Assembly: GCF_036013975.1 (NCBI RefSeq)
Contig: NZ_CP107904.1
Location: 6,667,001 to 6,731,000 of the forward strand
Length of the DNA: 64,000 nucleotides
DNA from: Kitasatospora sp. NBC_00458
GTDB taxonomy: Bacteria > Actinomycetota > Actinomycetes > Streptomycetales > Streptomycetaceae
Reading direction: 5' to 3'
How positions within the stretch are numbered: position 1 is the stretch's first letter; each line of letters starts with the position of its first letter. The translations under genes and the position numbers were made by a program. The notes below the pieces were generated by a model that had not been told where the DNA came from, ran no database searches, and saw nothing but the letters and a program-made list of their open reading frames with translations. Positions 44,501 through 55,500 of this stretch are shown one piece after another.

Positions 44501-47500
44501 AACTGGGCTTCGACTCGCTGACCGCAGTCGAGCTCCGCAACCGTCTCAAGTCGGCGACCTCGCTGGACCTGCCGACCAGCCTGGTCTTCGACTACCCGAC
44601 GCCGGCTGCGCTCGCCGAGCACCTGCACGGCCTGGTGACCGGCTCGGAGAGCGGTTTGCAGGTGACCGATCCGACCGGTGGTGTCACCGATGAGCCGATC
44701 GCGATCATCGGCATGAGCTGCCGGTTCCCCGGGGGTGTGGGCTCTCCGGAGGACCTGTGGCGGGTGGTGGCCGAGGGCCGGGACGGGATCTCGACGTTCC
44801 CGCTCGACCGCGGGTGGGCCGAGGACCTGTACGACCCCGAACCGGGAGTGGAGGGCAAGTCCTACACCCGCGAAGGTGGGTTCCTGCACGATGCCCCGGA
44901 GTTCGACGCGGGGTTCTTCGGGATCTCGCCGCGTGAAGCCGTGGCGATGGATCCGCAGCAGCGGCTGCTGCTGGAGACCTCGTGGGAGGCTCTGGAGACG
45001 GCCGGGATCAACCCGTCGACGCTGCGGGGAAGTCGGACCGGTGTATTCGCCGGTGTCGCCTCCCTCGACTACGGTCCCCGTCTGCACGAGGCACCGGAGG
45101 AGGTCGCCGGGTACCTGGGGCTGGGAAACGCGGGCAGTGTGCTGTCCGGTCGTGTCTCGTACACGCTGGGGTTGGAGGGGCCGGCGGTGACGGTGGACAC
45201 GGCGTGTTCGTCGTCGCTGGTGGCGCTGCACCTGGCCGCGCAGGCGCTGCGGCAGGGCGAGTGCACCCTGGCGTTGGCCGGTGGCGTGACCGTGATGTCC
45301 AGCCCGGCGGCATTCCTGGAGTTCAGTCGTCAGCGTGGTCTGGCGGCGGACGGTCGGTGCAAGTCGTTCGCCGCTGCGGCGGACGGCACCGGTTGGGCCG
45401 AGGGTGTGGGTGTGCTGTTGGTGGAGCGGTTGTCGGATGCGCGGCGTCACGGGCATCCGGTGCTGGCGGTGGTGCGGGGTACGGCGGTGAATCAGGACGG
45501 TGCGTCGAACGGTCTGACGGCGCCGAACGGTCCGTCGCAGCAGCGGGTGATCCGGCAGGCTTTGGCCAACGCGCGTCTGACGGCTGCCCAGGTGGACGTG
45601 GTGGAGGCGCACGGGACGGGCACGAAGCTGGGTGACCCGATCGAGGCGCAGGCGCTTTTGGCGACCTACGGTCGGGAGCACACGGCCGAACGGCCTTTGT
45701 GGCTGGGTTCGTTGAAGTCGAACATCGGCCACACCCAGGCTGCTGCGGGTGTCGCGGGTGTGATCAAGATGGTGATGGCGATGCGGCACGGTGTGCTGCC
45801 GCGCACCCTGCACGTGGACGAGCCGACTCCGCACGTGGACTGGTCGGCGGGCGCCGTGGAGCTGCTCACCGACGCGCGGGAGTGGGTGCCGGGTGACGGG
45901 CCGCGTCGTGCTGCGGTGTCGTCGTTCGGTGTGAGCGGGACGAACGCGCACACGATTCTGGAGCAGGCACCGGTGGAGGAGCCTGTCGAGGAGGTCGTCG
46001 AGCCGTCGTTGCCGGTGGTGCCGTGGGTGGTGTCGGCGAAGTCTGCTGGGGCGTTGGCTGCGCAGGCTGGGCGGTTGGTGTCGTTTGTCGGTGAGCGTGA
46101 TGGCCTGCGTGATGTCGATGTGGCTTCGTCGTTGGTTTCGTCGCGTGCGGTGTTGGAGCACCGTGGTGTGGTGGTGGCGCGTGATCGGGCGGAGGCGTTG
46201 GCTGGTCTGGAGGCGCTGGCGGCCGGTGGTGGTGTCGCGGGTGTCGCGGGTGGTGGTCGGGTGGCGGTGTTGTTCTCGGGTCAGGGTGCGCAGCGTGCGG
46301 GGATGGGCCGCGGGTTGTACGGGGTGTATCCGGTGTTCGCGGCGGCGTTGGACGAGGTGTGTGGTGAGCTGGACGTTTGTCTGGCGGGTGAGTTGGCGGC
46401 TGCGGGTGTGTCGGGTGTGCGTGAGGTGATGTTCGCGGATGCCGGTGGTCTGTTGGATCGGACGGTGTTCACGCAGGCCGGTCTGTTCGCGTTCGAGGTG
46501 GCGTTGTTCCGGCTGTTGGAGAGCTGGGGTGTGGCCGCGGGGTTCGTGGCGGGTCATTCGGTGGGTGAGGTGGTCGCGGCGTTCGTGGCGGGGGTGTTCT
46601 CGTTGCGGGACGCGTGTGTGGTGGTGGCGGCGCGTGGTCGGTTGATGCAGGCGTTGCCGGCGGGTGGGGCGATGGTGTCGGTGCGTGCGGAGCTCGCGCG
46701 GGTGGAGGCGGTGCTGGCTTCCGTCGGGGGTCGGGTTGCGGTTGCGGCGGTGAACGGTCCGCGGTCGGTGGTGGTCTCGGGTGAGGCCGACGCTGTGGCG
46801 GAGGTGTCTGCCGCGCTGGTTGCGGAGGGTTGCAAGACGCGTGAGTTGAACGTCAGCCATGCGTTCCATTCGCCGTTGATGGATCCGATGTTGGAGGAGT
46901 TCGGTCGGGTTCTGGAGGGTGTGGAGTTCGGGGTGCCGCGGATTCCCGTGGTCTCGAATCTGACGGGTGAGTTGGCGTCGGATGTGTTGTGTGAGCCTGG
47001 GTACTGGGTGCGGCATGTGCGGGAGGCGGTGCTGTTCCACGAGGGTGTGCGGGCTCTGTATGGGGCGGGCGCGCGGGCGTTCGTGGAGGTGGGTCCGGAC
47101 GGTGTGCTGACGGCGATGGCCGCGGACACTCTGGAGGACAGTGACGGCGTCGTCTGTGTGGCTGTTCAGCGTCGTGATCGTCCGGAGCCGTTGGCGCTGG
47201 TGCAGGGCGTCGCGGAGGCGTTCGTGAACGGCGTGGCCGTGGACTGGTCGCGGCTGTTCGACGGCCAGGGTGCGCGGCGGGTGGATCTGCCGACGTATGC
47301 GTTCCAGCGTCGGCGGTACTGGCTGGAGGAGTCGGTGCCGAGTGTGTCGGCGGGGACCGGTGGCGCGGTGGATGCGGTGTTCTGGGATGCGGTCGAGCGT
47401 GGGGACGTGGCGTCGTTGGCGGCGGACCTGCGGGTTGACGGTGAGGTGCTGGGTGAGGTGATGCCGGCGCTTTCGCAGTGGCTGACGTCGCATCGGCGGC

Positions 47501-49503
47501 AGCAGTCGGTGGAGTCGTTGCGTTACCGGGTTTCGTGGCAGGCGCTGAATGAGGTGGAGGGTGCCGACCGGGACGTCGCGGGTGTGTGGGTGCTGGTGGT
47601 GCCGGTGTCGGGTGCGGGGGAGGCGGCGGATGGTGTCGAGGCTGCGTTGACGGTGGGTGGTGCTCGGGTGGTTCGGGTGGTTGTGGGGGATGTTCTGGAT
47701 CGGGTGGGGGTTGCGGGGGCGTTGGGTGGGGTTGTGTCGTCGGTGGGTGGTGGGGTGCGGGGTGTGGTGTCGTTGTTGGCTTTGGCGGAGGGGGAGTCGG
47801 GGTGTGTGCCGGTGGGGTTGGGGGGTTCGTTGGTGTTGGTGCAGGGGTTGGGGGATGCGGGGGTGGAGGCGCCGTTGTGGTGTGTGACGCGGGGTGCTGT
47901 GGGGGTGGGTTCGGTGGATGTGGTGTCGAGTCCGGTGCAGGCGATGGTGTGGGGTCTGGGTCGGGTGGTGGGTTTGGAGCATCCGGGGCGGTGGGGTGGT
48001 GTGGTGGATCTGCCGGGGGTGTTGGAGGGGCGGGTGTGGGAGCGGTTGTGTGGGGTGTTGGCGGGGTCTTCGGGTGAGGATCAGGTGGCGGTGCGGGCGT
48101 CGGGGGTGTTCGGGCGTCGTCTGGTGCGGGCGGGTTCGGCCGGTTCGGCGGGTTCGGGTGGTGGGTCGTCGTGGCGGGCGTCGGGTTCGGTGTTGGTGAC
48201 GGGTGGTACGGGTGCGCTGGGTTCGCATGTGGCGCGGTGGTTGGCGCGTGCGGGGGCGGAGCATCTGGTGCTGACGAGCCGTCGGGGTGGGGCTGCGCCG
48301 GGTGTGGCGGAGTTGGTGGCGGAGTTGTCGGGTGCGGGGGTGGAGGTGACGGTCGTGGCGTGTGATGTGGCTGATCGTGAGGCGTTGGCGGGGGTGCTGG
48401 CCGGGATCCCGGAGCAGTACCCGCTGACCGCCGTCATCCACACCGCCGGGGTCGGTGACCCGACGTCGCTGGAGGCGGCCGATCTCGACGGCGTCGCGGA
48501 CGTCCTGGCTGCGAAGGCCCGCGGAGCCGCCAACCTGGACGCCCTCCTCGGTGACACCCCGCTGGACGCCTTCGTGCTGTTCTCCTCGATCGCGGCCACC
48601 TGGGGCAGCGGCCACCAGGGCGCCTACTCGGCGGCCAACGCCTTCCTGGACGGGCTGGCCGAGCAGCGCAGGGCCCGCGGGCTGGCGGCCACGGCCGTCG
48701 CCTGGGGCCCCTGGGCCGGGGACGGCATGGGCGGCGGCGAACCCGGCGAGCAGATGAGCCGTCGCGGCGTGCCCGGCCTGGACCCGGAGCTCGCGATCGG
48801 CGCCCTGCAGTACGCGCTGGACCACGGCGACCGGACGGTGACCGTCGCGGACGTGGCCTGGGACCGCTTCACCGCGGCCTTCACCTCCGTCCGGCCCAGC
48901 CCGCTGCTGGGCGGTCTCCCCGAGGTGCGGCAGCTGCTCGCGGAAGCCGAGGGGCGGACCGGGGCGGACCGGTCGGCGGACGGCGGACCGGTGCTGGCCC
49001 AGCGGTTGAGCGGCCTGCCCCCGGCGGAGCGCGACCGGGTGCTGGCGGAACTGGTCGGGGCCGAGATGGCGAAGGTGCTGGGCCACACCTCGGCGGAGTC
49101 GGTGGACGCGACCAAGACGTTCCAGGAGCTCGGCTTCGACTCGCTCGCCGCGGTCGACCTGCGCAACGGCCTGAACGCCGCGACCGGCTGTCGGCTGCCG
49201 GCCACGATGGTCTTCGACTACCCGACGGCGGAGGACGTGGTCGCCTACCTGCGGGAGGAGCTCGGCGGCGACGGGACCGACCCGTCCGACGCGGAGTTCT
49301 CGGAGATCGACCAGCTGGAGGCGCGCCTCGCGGCCGCGGCGTCGGACGAGACCACGCGGGCCAGGATCACGGGTCGCCTGGAGGTTCTCCTAGCGAAGTG
49401 GAAGGGCGGTGCGCCGGCCGGTGCCTCCGTCGCCGATCAGCTCGAATCGGCATCGGACGACGAGATCTTCGACCTCCTCGGAAGCGAGTTCGGCATCTCC
49501 TGA
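41542..49503 (+). CDS. PKS3: type I modular polyketide synthase, modules 3 and 4
   Basis: A 2653-residue enzyme with an N-terminal docking coil (VANEEKLLDYLKRATADLRE) and two modules, KS-AT-ACP and KS-AT-KR-ACP. The C-terminal docking segment is FSEIDQLEARLAAAA ... DDEIFDLLGSEFGIS. GTG 41542 is chosen because it gives the usual ANEEKLLDYL start with AAGGAG 10 nt upstream; the adjacent TTG 41539 is equally possible. Both ATs and the KR linker carry GGT/TTG/GTG codon usage, whereas the second half of the KR and the last ACP return to GGC/CTC. PKS4 begins 45 nt downstream. Confidence 0.96.
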   Translation: MANEEKLLDYLKRATADLRESRRRVRELEEKDQEPIAIVGMSCRFPGGVGSPEELWQLVADGRDAIGGFPTDRGWAEDLYDPDPERAGKSYTREGGFLHDAAEFDAGFFEISPREATTMDPQQRLLLEASWEAFERAGIDPSSLRGSRTGVFAGVAYHDYGPPLHDAPPEIEGHLLTGNAGSVASGRISYTLGLEGPAVTVDTACSSSLVALHLAAQALRQDECTLALAGGVAVMATPGGFIEFSRQRGLAADGRCKSFAAAADGTTWSEGVGVLLVERLSDARRHGHPVLAVVRGSAVNQDGASNGLTAPNGPSQQRVIRQALESARLTAAQVDVVEAHGTGTKLGDPIEAQALLETYGQGRGVERPLWLGSLKSNIGHTQAAAGVAGVIKMVMAMRHGVLPRTLHVDEPTPHVDWSAGAVELLTDAREWVPGDELRRAAVSSFGVSGTNAHVILEQAPVEEPVAEVVEPSSLPVVPWVFSAKTEGALRAQAGRLAAFAGGRPDVSLVDAGFSLVSSRAVLEHRGVVVARDRAEALAGLEALAAGGGVAGVAGGGRVAVLFSGQGAQRAGMGRGLYGVYPVFAAALDEVCGELDVCLAGELAAAGVSGGVREVMFADAGGLLDRTVFTQAGLFAFEVALFRLLESWGVAAGFVAGHSVGEVVAAFVAGVFSLRDACVVVAARGRLMEALPAGGAMVSVRAELARVEEVLASVGGRVAVAAVNGPRSVVVSGEADAVAEVSAVLVAEGCKTRELNVSHAFHSPLMDPMLEEFGRVLEGVEFGVPRIPVVSNLTGELASDVLCEPGYWVRHVREAVLFHEGVRALYGAGARAFVEVGPDGVLTAMAADTLEDSDGVVCVAVQRRDRPEPLALVQGVAEAFVNGVAVDWSRLFDGQGARRVDLPTYAFQRERYWLSTGTASGHDMLWTATRTQGRTSTGTASDSLARTLAGRGDDERLSVLLDLVQVQTSEVLGHVSTDAVQTDRAFKELGFDSLTAVELRNRLKSATSLDLPTSLVFDYPTPAALAEHLHGLVTGSESGLQVTDPTGGVTDEPIAIIGMSCRFPGGVGSPEDLWRVVAEGRDGISTFPLDRGWAEDLYDPEPGVEGKSYTREGGFLHDAPEFDAGFFGISPREAVAMDPQQRLLLETSWEALETAGINPSTLRGSRTGVFAGVASLDYGPRLHEAPEEVAGYLGLGNAGSVLSGRVSYTLGLEGPAVTVDTACSSSLVALHLAAQALRQGECTLALAGGVTVMSSPAAFLEFSRQRGLAADGRCKSFAAAADGTGWAEGVGVLLVERLSDARRHGHPVLAVVRGTAVNQDGASNGLTAPNGPSQQRVIRQALANARLTAAQVDVVEAHGTGTKLGDPIEAQALLATYGREHTAERPLWLGSLKSNIGHTQAAAGVAGVIKMVMAMRHGVLPRTLHVDEPTPHVDWSAGAVELLTDAREWVPGDGPRRAAVSSFGVSGTNAHTILEQAPVEEPVEEVVEPSLPVVPWVVSAKSAGALAAQAGRLVSFVGERDGLRDVDVASSLVSSRAVLEHRGVVVARDRAEALAGLEALAAGGGVAGVAGGGRVAVLFSGQGAQRAGMGRGLYGVYPVFAAALDEVCGELDVCLAGELAAAGVSGVREVMFADAGGLLDRTVFTQAGLFAFEVALFRLLESWGVAAGFVAGHSVGEVVAAFVAGVFSLRDACVVVAARGRLMQALPAGGAMVSVRAELARVEAVLASVGGRVAVAAVNGPRSVVVSGEADAVAEVSAALVAEGCKTRELNVSHAFHSPLMDPMLEEFGRVLEGVEFGVPRIPVVSNLTGELASDVLCEPGYWVRHVREAVLFHEGVRALYGAGARAFVEVGPDGVLTAMAADTLEDSDGVVCVAVQRRDRPEPLALVQGVAEAFVNGVAVDWSRLFDGQGARRVDLPTYAFQRRRYWLEESVPSVSAGTGGAVDAVFWDAVERGDVASLAADLRVDGEVLGEVMPALSQWLTSHRRQQSVESLRYRVSWQALNEVEGADRDVAGVWVLVVPVSGAGEAADGVEAALTVGGARVVRVVVGDVLDRVGVAGALGGVVSSVGGGVRGVVSLLALAEGESGCVPVGLGGSLVLVQGLGDAGVEAPLWCVTRGAVGVGSVDVVSSPVQAMVWGLGRVVGLEHPGRWGGVVDLPGVLEGRVWERLCGVLAGSSGEDQVAVRASGVFGRRLVRAGSAGSAGSGGGSSWRASGSVLVTGGTGALGSHVARWLARAGAEHLVLTSRRGGAAPGVAELVAELSGAGVEVTVVACDVADREALAGVLAGIPEQYPLTAVIHTAGVGDPTSLEAADLDGVADVLAAKARGAANLDALLGDTPLDAFVLFSSIAATWGSGHQGAYSAANAFLDGLAEQRRARGLAATAVAWGPWAGDGMGGGEPGEQMSRRGVPGLDPELAIGALQYALDHGDRTVTVADVAWDRFTAAFTSVRPSPLLGGLPEVRQLLAEAEGRTGADRSADGGPVLAQRLSGLPPAERDRVLAELVGAEMAKVLGHTSAESVDATKTFQELGFDSLAAVDLRNGLNAATGCRLPATMVFDYPTAEDVVAYLREELGGDGTDPSDAEFSEIDQLEARLAAAASDETTRARITGRLEVLLAKWKGGAPAGASVADQLESASDDEIFDLLGSEFGIS
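41641..44640 (+). other. module 3: KS-AT(malonyl)-ACP, no reductive domain
   Basis: KS Cys205. AT with GHSVGE (Ser658) and HAFH at 758-761, so malonyl. About 180 residues after the HAFH motif the sequence passes straight through a short Thr/Ser-rich linker to ACP (GFDSLTAVELRN, Ser992). Neither a KR nor a relic of one is present, so the beta-keto group is retained. Confidence 0.93.
43201..44262 (+). repeat. near-identical malonyl-AT block, copy 1 (module 3)
   Basis: The first ~400 bp aligned with copy 4 (offset 18427) differ at only a few bases, and there is no indel up to the HAFH codons. Confidence 0.85.
46249..47307 (+). repeat. near-identical malonyl-AT block, copy 2 (module 4)
   Basis: It aligns with copy 1 at offset 3048, then 3045 after loss of one Gly codon in the VSGGVREV segment. 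Confidence 0.85.
47579..48446 (+). repeat. 868-bp ketoreductase block, copy 1 (module 4)
   Basis: It matches 52622-53489 base for base except T48051/C53094. It covers the KR structural subdomain and the Rossmann half up to HTA, just before the stereochemistry-determining loop. A further shared segment lies upstream (47380-47462). Confidence 0.93.
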
Positions 49504-49548
49504 TCGTCCCGAACCAGTCCGCCGAACCATCTTTCTTGGGAACATCGA

Positions 49549-52500
49549 ATGGCCAGTGAAGACAAGCTCCGTTACTTCCTCAAGCGCGTCACCGCGGACC
49601 TGCACGACGTCCGCGAACGCCTGCGGACCGTCGAGGACAAGGATCACGAGCCCATCGCGATCGTCGCGATGAGCTGCCGCTACCCGGGCGGCGTGCAGTC
49701 GCCCGAGGACCTCTGGCAGCTCGTCACCGAGGGCGCCGACGCGATCTCCGAGTTCCCGACCGACCGCGGCTGGGACGTGGAGCGGCTCTACGACGCCGAC
49801 CCCCAGCGCCACGGCACGACGTACGTGCGGGAGGGCGGGTTCCTCCATGACGCGGCCATGTTCGACGCGGGGTTCTTCGGGATCAGTCCCCGCGAGGCCC
49901 AGGCGATGGATCCCCAGCAGCGGGTGCTGCTGGAGGCGTCCTGGGAGGTCCTGGAGCGGGCGGGGATCGACGCCTCGTCCCTGAAGGGGAGTCGGACGGG
50001 CGTCTTCGTCGGCGGTATGGCCCAGGACTACGGCCCGCGCCTCCAGGAGGCGACGGAAGAGGTCGAAGGGTACATCCTGACCGGCACGGCCGGCAGCGTC
50101 ATGTCCGGGCGCATCTCCTACCTGCTCGGTCTGGAGGGACCGGCGCTGACGGTCGACACCGCCTGCTCCTCGTCGCTGGTGGCGCTGCACCTGGCGGCCC
50201 AGGCGCTGCGGCAGGGCGAGTGCACCCTGGCCCTGGCCGGCGGTGTCACCGTCCTGGCGACGCCGGAGGGCTTCATCGAGTTCAGCCGGCAGCGCGGTCT
50301 CGCCCCGAACGGCAGGTGCAAGCCGTTCGCGGCCGCGGCCGACGGTACCGCCTGGGGCGAGGGCGTCGGCATGCTGCTGCTGGAGCGGTTGTCCGATGCG
50401 CGGCGCAACGGCCATCCGGTGCTGGCGGTGGTGCGGGGCAGTGCGGTGAACCAGGACGGTGCGTCGAACGGTCTGACGGCGCCGAACGGGCCATCGCAGC
50501 GGCGCGTGATCCGCCAGGCACTGGAGAGCGCGCGCCTGACGGCGGCTCAGGTCGACGTGGTGGAGGCGCACGGGACGGGCACGAAGCTGGGTGACCCGAT
50601 CGAGGCGCAGGCGCTGCTGGCGACCTACGGCCGGGAGCACACGGCCGAACGCCCTTTGTGGCTGGGTTCGTTGAAGTCCAACATCGGCCACACCCAGGCG
50701 GCCGCCGGTGTGGGCGGCGTCATCAAGATGGTGATGGCGATGCGGCACGGCGTGCTGCCGCGCACCCTCCACGTGGACGCTCCCACTCCGCACGTGGACT
50801 GGTCGGCCGGCGCCGTCTCGCTGCTCACCGAGGCGGTGAGTTGGCCCGACACCGGCGAGCCCCGACGGGCCGCCGTCTCCTCGTTCGGTGTGAGCGGCAC
50901 CAACGCGCACACCATCCTGGAGCAGGCTCCGGCCGTCGAGACGGCCGAGGGCGGTGCGGACGTCGCCGCGCCGGCAGGCCCGGAGGCCGCACCGGAGGCC
51001 GTCGAGCCCGTCGTCCTGGGCCGCCTCCCGTTGACGCCCTGGGTGCTCTCGGGCAGGAGCGCGCAGGCCCTGCAGGCCCAGGCACGGAACCTGCGCGATC
51101 ATCTGGACGCCCACCCCGAGCCGGACCACGCCGACGTCGGTCACGCCCTCGCCACTACGCGCGCCGCCCTCGAACACCGCGCCGTCCTGCTGGCGGAGGA
51201 CCGCGAGGGACACCTGGAGCGCCTCGACGCACTGGCCCGCGGCGAGGTCGCGCCGGGCGTGCTGCGCTCGGCGGCCGCCTCCCGGGTCGCGACGGTGTTC
51301 GTCTTCCCGGGGCAGGGCTCCCAGTGGGCCGGTATGGCACTGGACCTGCTCGAATCCTCCACGGTGTTCCGGGACCGCCTGCACGCGTGCGCGACCGCCG
51401 TCGAACAGTTCGTGGACTGGTCGCTGGTCGACGTCCTGCACGGCCGACCCGGCGCCCCGACCCTGGACCGCGTGGACGTCGTCCAGCCGGCGCTCTTCGC
51501 GGTCATGGTCTCCCTGGCCGAGGTCTGGAGCGCGTCGGGCGTCCGGCCGGCCGCGGTGATGGGTCACAGCCAGGGCGAGATCGCGGCGGCCTGCGTCGCG
51601 GGCGCGCTGACGCTGGAGGACGCGGCCCGCGTCGTGACGCTGCGAAGCAAGGCACTGGCCGCCGAACTGTCCGGCAAGGGCGGCATGGTGTCGGTCCCGC
51701 TGTCGGCCGACGAGCTGGCGCCGATGCTGGCTCCCTGGGGCGCGGCGATCTCCGTGGCGGCGGTCAACGGGCCGTCCTCCGTGGTGGTCTCCGGTGAACC
51801 GGCCGCTCTGGACGGTCTGTTGGCCGCCTGTGAGGAGCGGGCGGTCCGGGCCCGCCGGATCCCGGTCGACTACGCCTCGCACTCCCACCAGGTGGAGGCG
51901 ATCCGTGAGCACCTGCTGGACGTGCTGGCGCCGGTCGCACCGCGCTCCGCGGACATCCCGTTCTACTCGACGGTGACCGGCGGCCTGCTGGACACGGCCG
52001 GGCTGGACGCCGACTACTGGTACCGCAACCTGCGGCAGACCGTCCGGTTCGAGGAGACCACGAGCCTGCTGCTGGCCCAGGGGAACCAGGCCTTCGTGGA
52101 GGTCAGCGCCCACCCCGTACTGACCATGGGCCTGCAGGAGAGCGTCGACGCCGCCCAGCCGGAGGCCGGGGCCCGACCGGACACCGGGGCGCCCGTTGTG
52201 GTCGGGACCCTGCGCCGCGACACCAACGGTCTGCACTGCCTCCTGACCTCACTGTCCGCACTGCACGTCGCCGGGGTGGCGGTGGACTGGCGGGCCGTGT
52301 TCTCAGGCCACCGGGCCCAGCGGGTGGAACTGCCCACCTACGCCTTCCAGCGCGAGTTCCACTGGCTTGAGCCCGGGGCTTCGGCCACCACCGGTCCGGC
52401 CACGGCCGCGACCCCCCAGGAGAGTGCCTTCTGGGATGCGGTCGAGCGTGGGGACGTGGCGTCGTTGGCGGCGGACCTGCGGGTTGACGGTGAGGTGCTG

Positions 52501-55500
52501 GGTGAGGTGATACCGGCGTTGACGTCGTGGCGTCGGCGCAGCGCGGACCAGGCTGTGGTGGACGGTTGGCGGTACCGGGTGGAGTGGCGTCCGCTGGGTG
52601 AGCCGGCGGGTGGGGCGCTGTCGGGTGTGTGGGTGCTGGTGGTGCCGGTGTCGGGTGCGGGGGAGGCGGCGGATGGTGTCGAGGCTGCGTTGACGGTGGG
52701 TGGTGCTCGGGTGGTTCGGGTGGTTGTGGGGGATGTTCTGGATCGGGTGGGGGTTGCGGGGGCGTTGGGTGGGGTTGTGTCGTCGGTGGGTGGTGGGGTG
52801 CGGGGTGTGGTGTCGTTGTTGGCTTTGGCGGAGGGGGAGTCGGGGTGTGTGCCGGTGGGGTTGGGGGGTTCGTTGGTGTTGGTGCAGGGGTTGGGGGATG
52901 CGGGGGTGGAGGCGCCGTTGTGGTGTGTGACGCGGGGTGCTGTGGGGGTGGGTTCGGTGGATGTGGTGTCGAGTCCGGTGCAGGCGATGGTGTGGGGTCT
53001 GGGTCGGGTGGTGGGTTTGGAGCATCCGGGGCGGTGGGGTGGTGTGGTGGATCTGCCGGGGGTGTTGGAGGGGCGGGTGTGGGAGCGGTTGTGCGGGGTG
53101 TTGGCGGGGTCTTCGGGTGAGGATCAGGTGGCGGTGCGGGCGTCGGGGGTGTTCGGGCGTCGTCTGGTGCGGGCGGGTTCGGCCGGTTCGGCGGGTTCGG
53201 GTGGTGGGTCGTCGTGGCGGGCGTCGGGTTCGGTGTTGGTGACGGGTGGTACGGGTGCGCTGGGTTCGCATGTGGCGCGGTGGTTGGCGCGTGCGGGGGC
53301 GGAGCATCTGGTGCTGACGAGCCGTCGGGGTGGGGCTGCGCCGGGTGTGGCGGAGTTGGTGGCGGAGTTGTCGGGTGCGGGGGTGGAGGTGACGGTCGTG
53401 GCGTGTGATGTGGCTGATCGTGAGGCGTTGGCGGGGGTGCTGGCCGGGATCCCGGAGCAGTACCCGCTGACCGCCGTCATCCACACCGCGGCGCAGCTCG
53501 ACGACGCGCTGCTCGACGACCTGACACTGGACCAGGTGGACCGCGCGCTTCGGGTGAAGAAGGCCGCCGCGCTGAACCTGCACGAGTTGACCCGGGACAT
53601 GGACCTCTCGGCATTCGTCCTGTTCTCCTCGTTCGCGGGGACGTTCGGCGGCGCCGGACAGGGCAACTACGCACCCGGGAACGCGTTCCTGGATGCCCTC
53701 GCGCACCACCGCCGGGCCGCCGGACTGCCCGCCACGTCGGTGGCATGGGGCCACTGGGCGGGCGGCGGCCTCGCCGAGGGAGCGGTCGAGCAGCGCCTTC
53801 GCCACCGGGGCGTGCCGGCGATGGACCCGGAGCTGGCCACCGCGGCGCTGCAGCAGGTGCTGGACGCCGACGAGACCTTCCTGGTGGTCGCCGATGTCGA
53901 CTGGCGGCGCGCCCTGAGCACCGGCGAGAAGCCCACCGCGCTGATCGGGGAGCTCGCTGAGGTCCGCGAGTGGTCCGCCGCTGCGGCTGTCGCCCCGGCA
54001 GGCGCGGACGACTCCCGTGCGGTGTTGGTGCAGCGGTTGGTGGGGTTGTCCGAGGCGGAGCGTCGGGCTGTGGTGTTGGGTGTGGTGCGGTCCGAGGTGG
54101 CGTCTGTGTTGGGTCACTCCTCGGCGGAGGGGGTTGATGCGGTGCGGGCGTTCAAGGAGCTCGGTTTTGATTCGTTGACCGCCGTTGAGCTGCGGAATCG
54201 GTTGAATGCAGTCTTCGGACTGCGGTTGCCCGCCACGTTGGTCTTCGATTACGTTAGTCCGGCGATCTTGGTCGGTCATCTCCTGTCGGAGTTGCTCGGT
54301 GGGTCGCCGACTGCGGTTTCGGCTGCTTCGGGGGGACGGGGTTTGACCGCTACGGGGGCAGCGGTCGGCGAGGAGCCGATCGCTATTGTCGGCATGGGGT
54401 GTCGGTTTCCGGGGGGTGTGGGCTCTCCGGAGGAGTTGTGGGGTCTGCTGGCGGCCGGTCGGGATGCGGTTTCGCCGTGGCCGGTGGATCGCGGGTGGGA
54501 TGTCGAGGGGTTGTACGACCCTGATCCTGAGCGGGTGGGGCGGTCGTATGTGCGTGAGGGTTCGTTCCTTGCGGATGTGGCCGGGTTCGATGCGGGGTTC
54601 TTCGGGATCTCTCCGCGAGAGGCGTTGGCGATGGATCCGCAGCAGCGGTTGCTGTTGGAGACGTCGTGGGAGGCGTTGGAGGCTGCGGGGATCGATCCGA
54701 CGTCGTTGCGGGGTAGTCGGACGGGTGTGTTCGCGGGTACCAACGGTCAGGACTACGCGACGCTGTTGATGGGTGATGCGGGTAGTCGTGAGGGTCTTGA
54801 GGGTTTCCTGGGGACGGGGAACGCGGCGAGTGTCTTCTCGGGTCGTATCTCGTACACGCTGGGTCTGGAGGGGCCGGCGGTGACGGTGGACACGGCGTGT
54901 TCGTCGTCGCTGGTGGCGCTGCATCTGGCCGCGCAGGCGCTGCGGCAGGGTGAGTGTGATCTGGCGTTGGCCGGTGGTGTGACGGTGATGTCGACTCCTA
55001 TCGGGTTCGTGGAGTTCAGTCGTCAGCGTGGTCTGGCGGTCGATGGTCGGGTGAAGGCCTTCGCGGCCGGCGCGGACGGCACCGCGTGGGGTGAGGGCGT
55101 GGGGATGTTGCTGGTGGAGCGGTTGTCGGATGCGCGTCGTCACGGGCATCCGGTGCTGGCTCTGGTGCGCGGTAGCGCGGTGAATCAGGACGGTGCGTCG
55201 AACGGTCTGACGGCGCCGAACGGTCCGTCGCAGCAGCGGGTGATCCGGCAGGCGTTGGAGAGTGCGCGTCTGACGGCGGCTCAGGTGGATGTGGTGGAGG
55301 CGCACGGGACGGGCACGAGGTTGGGTGACCCGATCGAGGCGCAGGCGCTGCTGGCGACGTATGGCCAGGATCGTCCTGTCGAGCGGCCGTTGTGGTTGGG
55401 TTCGTTGAAGTCGAACATCGGGCATACGCAGGCTGCTGCTGGTGTGGCGGGTGTGATCAAGATGGTGATGGCGATGCGGCATGGTGTGCTGCCGCGGACG

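Larger units (their letters stand above)
44692..49250 (+). other. module 4: KS-AT(malonyl)-KR(A-type)-ACP
   Basis: KS Cys1222. AT GHSVGE Ser1673 with HAFH at 1773-1776. KR with TGGTGALG from 2217, no LDD (the region reads HTAGVGDPTSLEAAD), Trp in ATWGSG, Ser2348-2349 and Tyr2362, so an active A-type reductase. ACP Ser2534 in GFDSLAAVDLRNGL. Confidence 0.92.

Noticed and set aside
40594..49086. 2830-residue open frame on the minus strand opposite PKS3
   Set aside because: It is an Arg/His/Pro/Gln-rich mirror of the PKS coding strand caused by GC-rich third positions; no start signal or domain, and the plus strand is a clear PKS. The same holds for the minus-strand frames at 36332-41323, 52303-57966 and 60119-63694.
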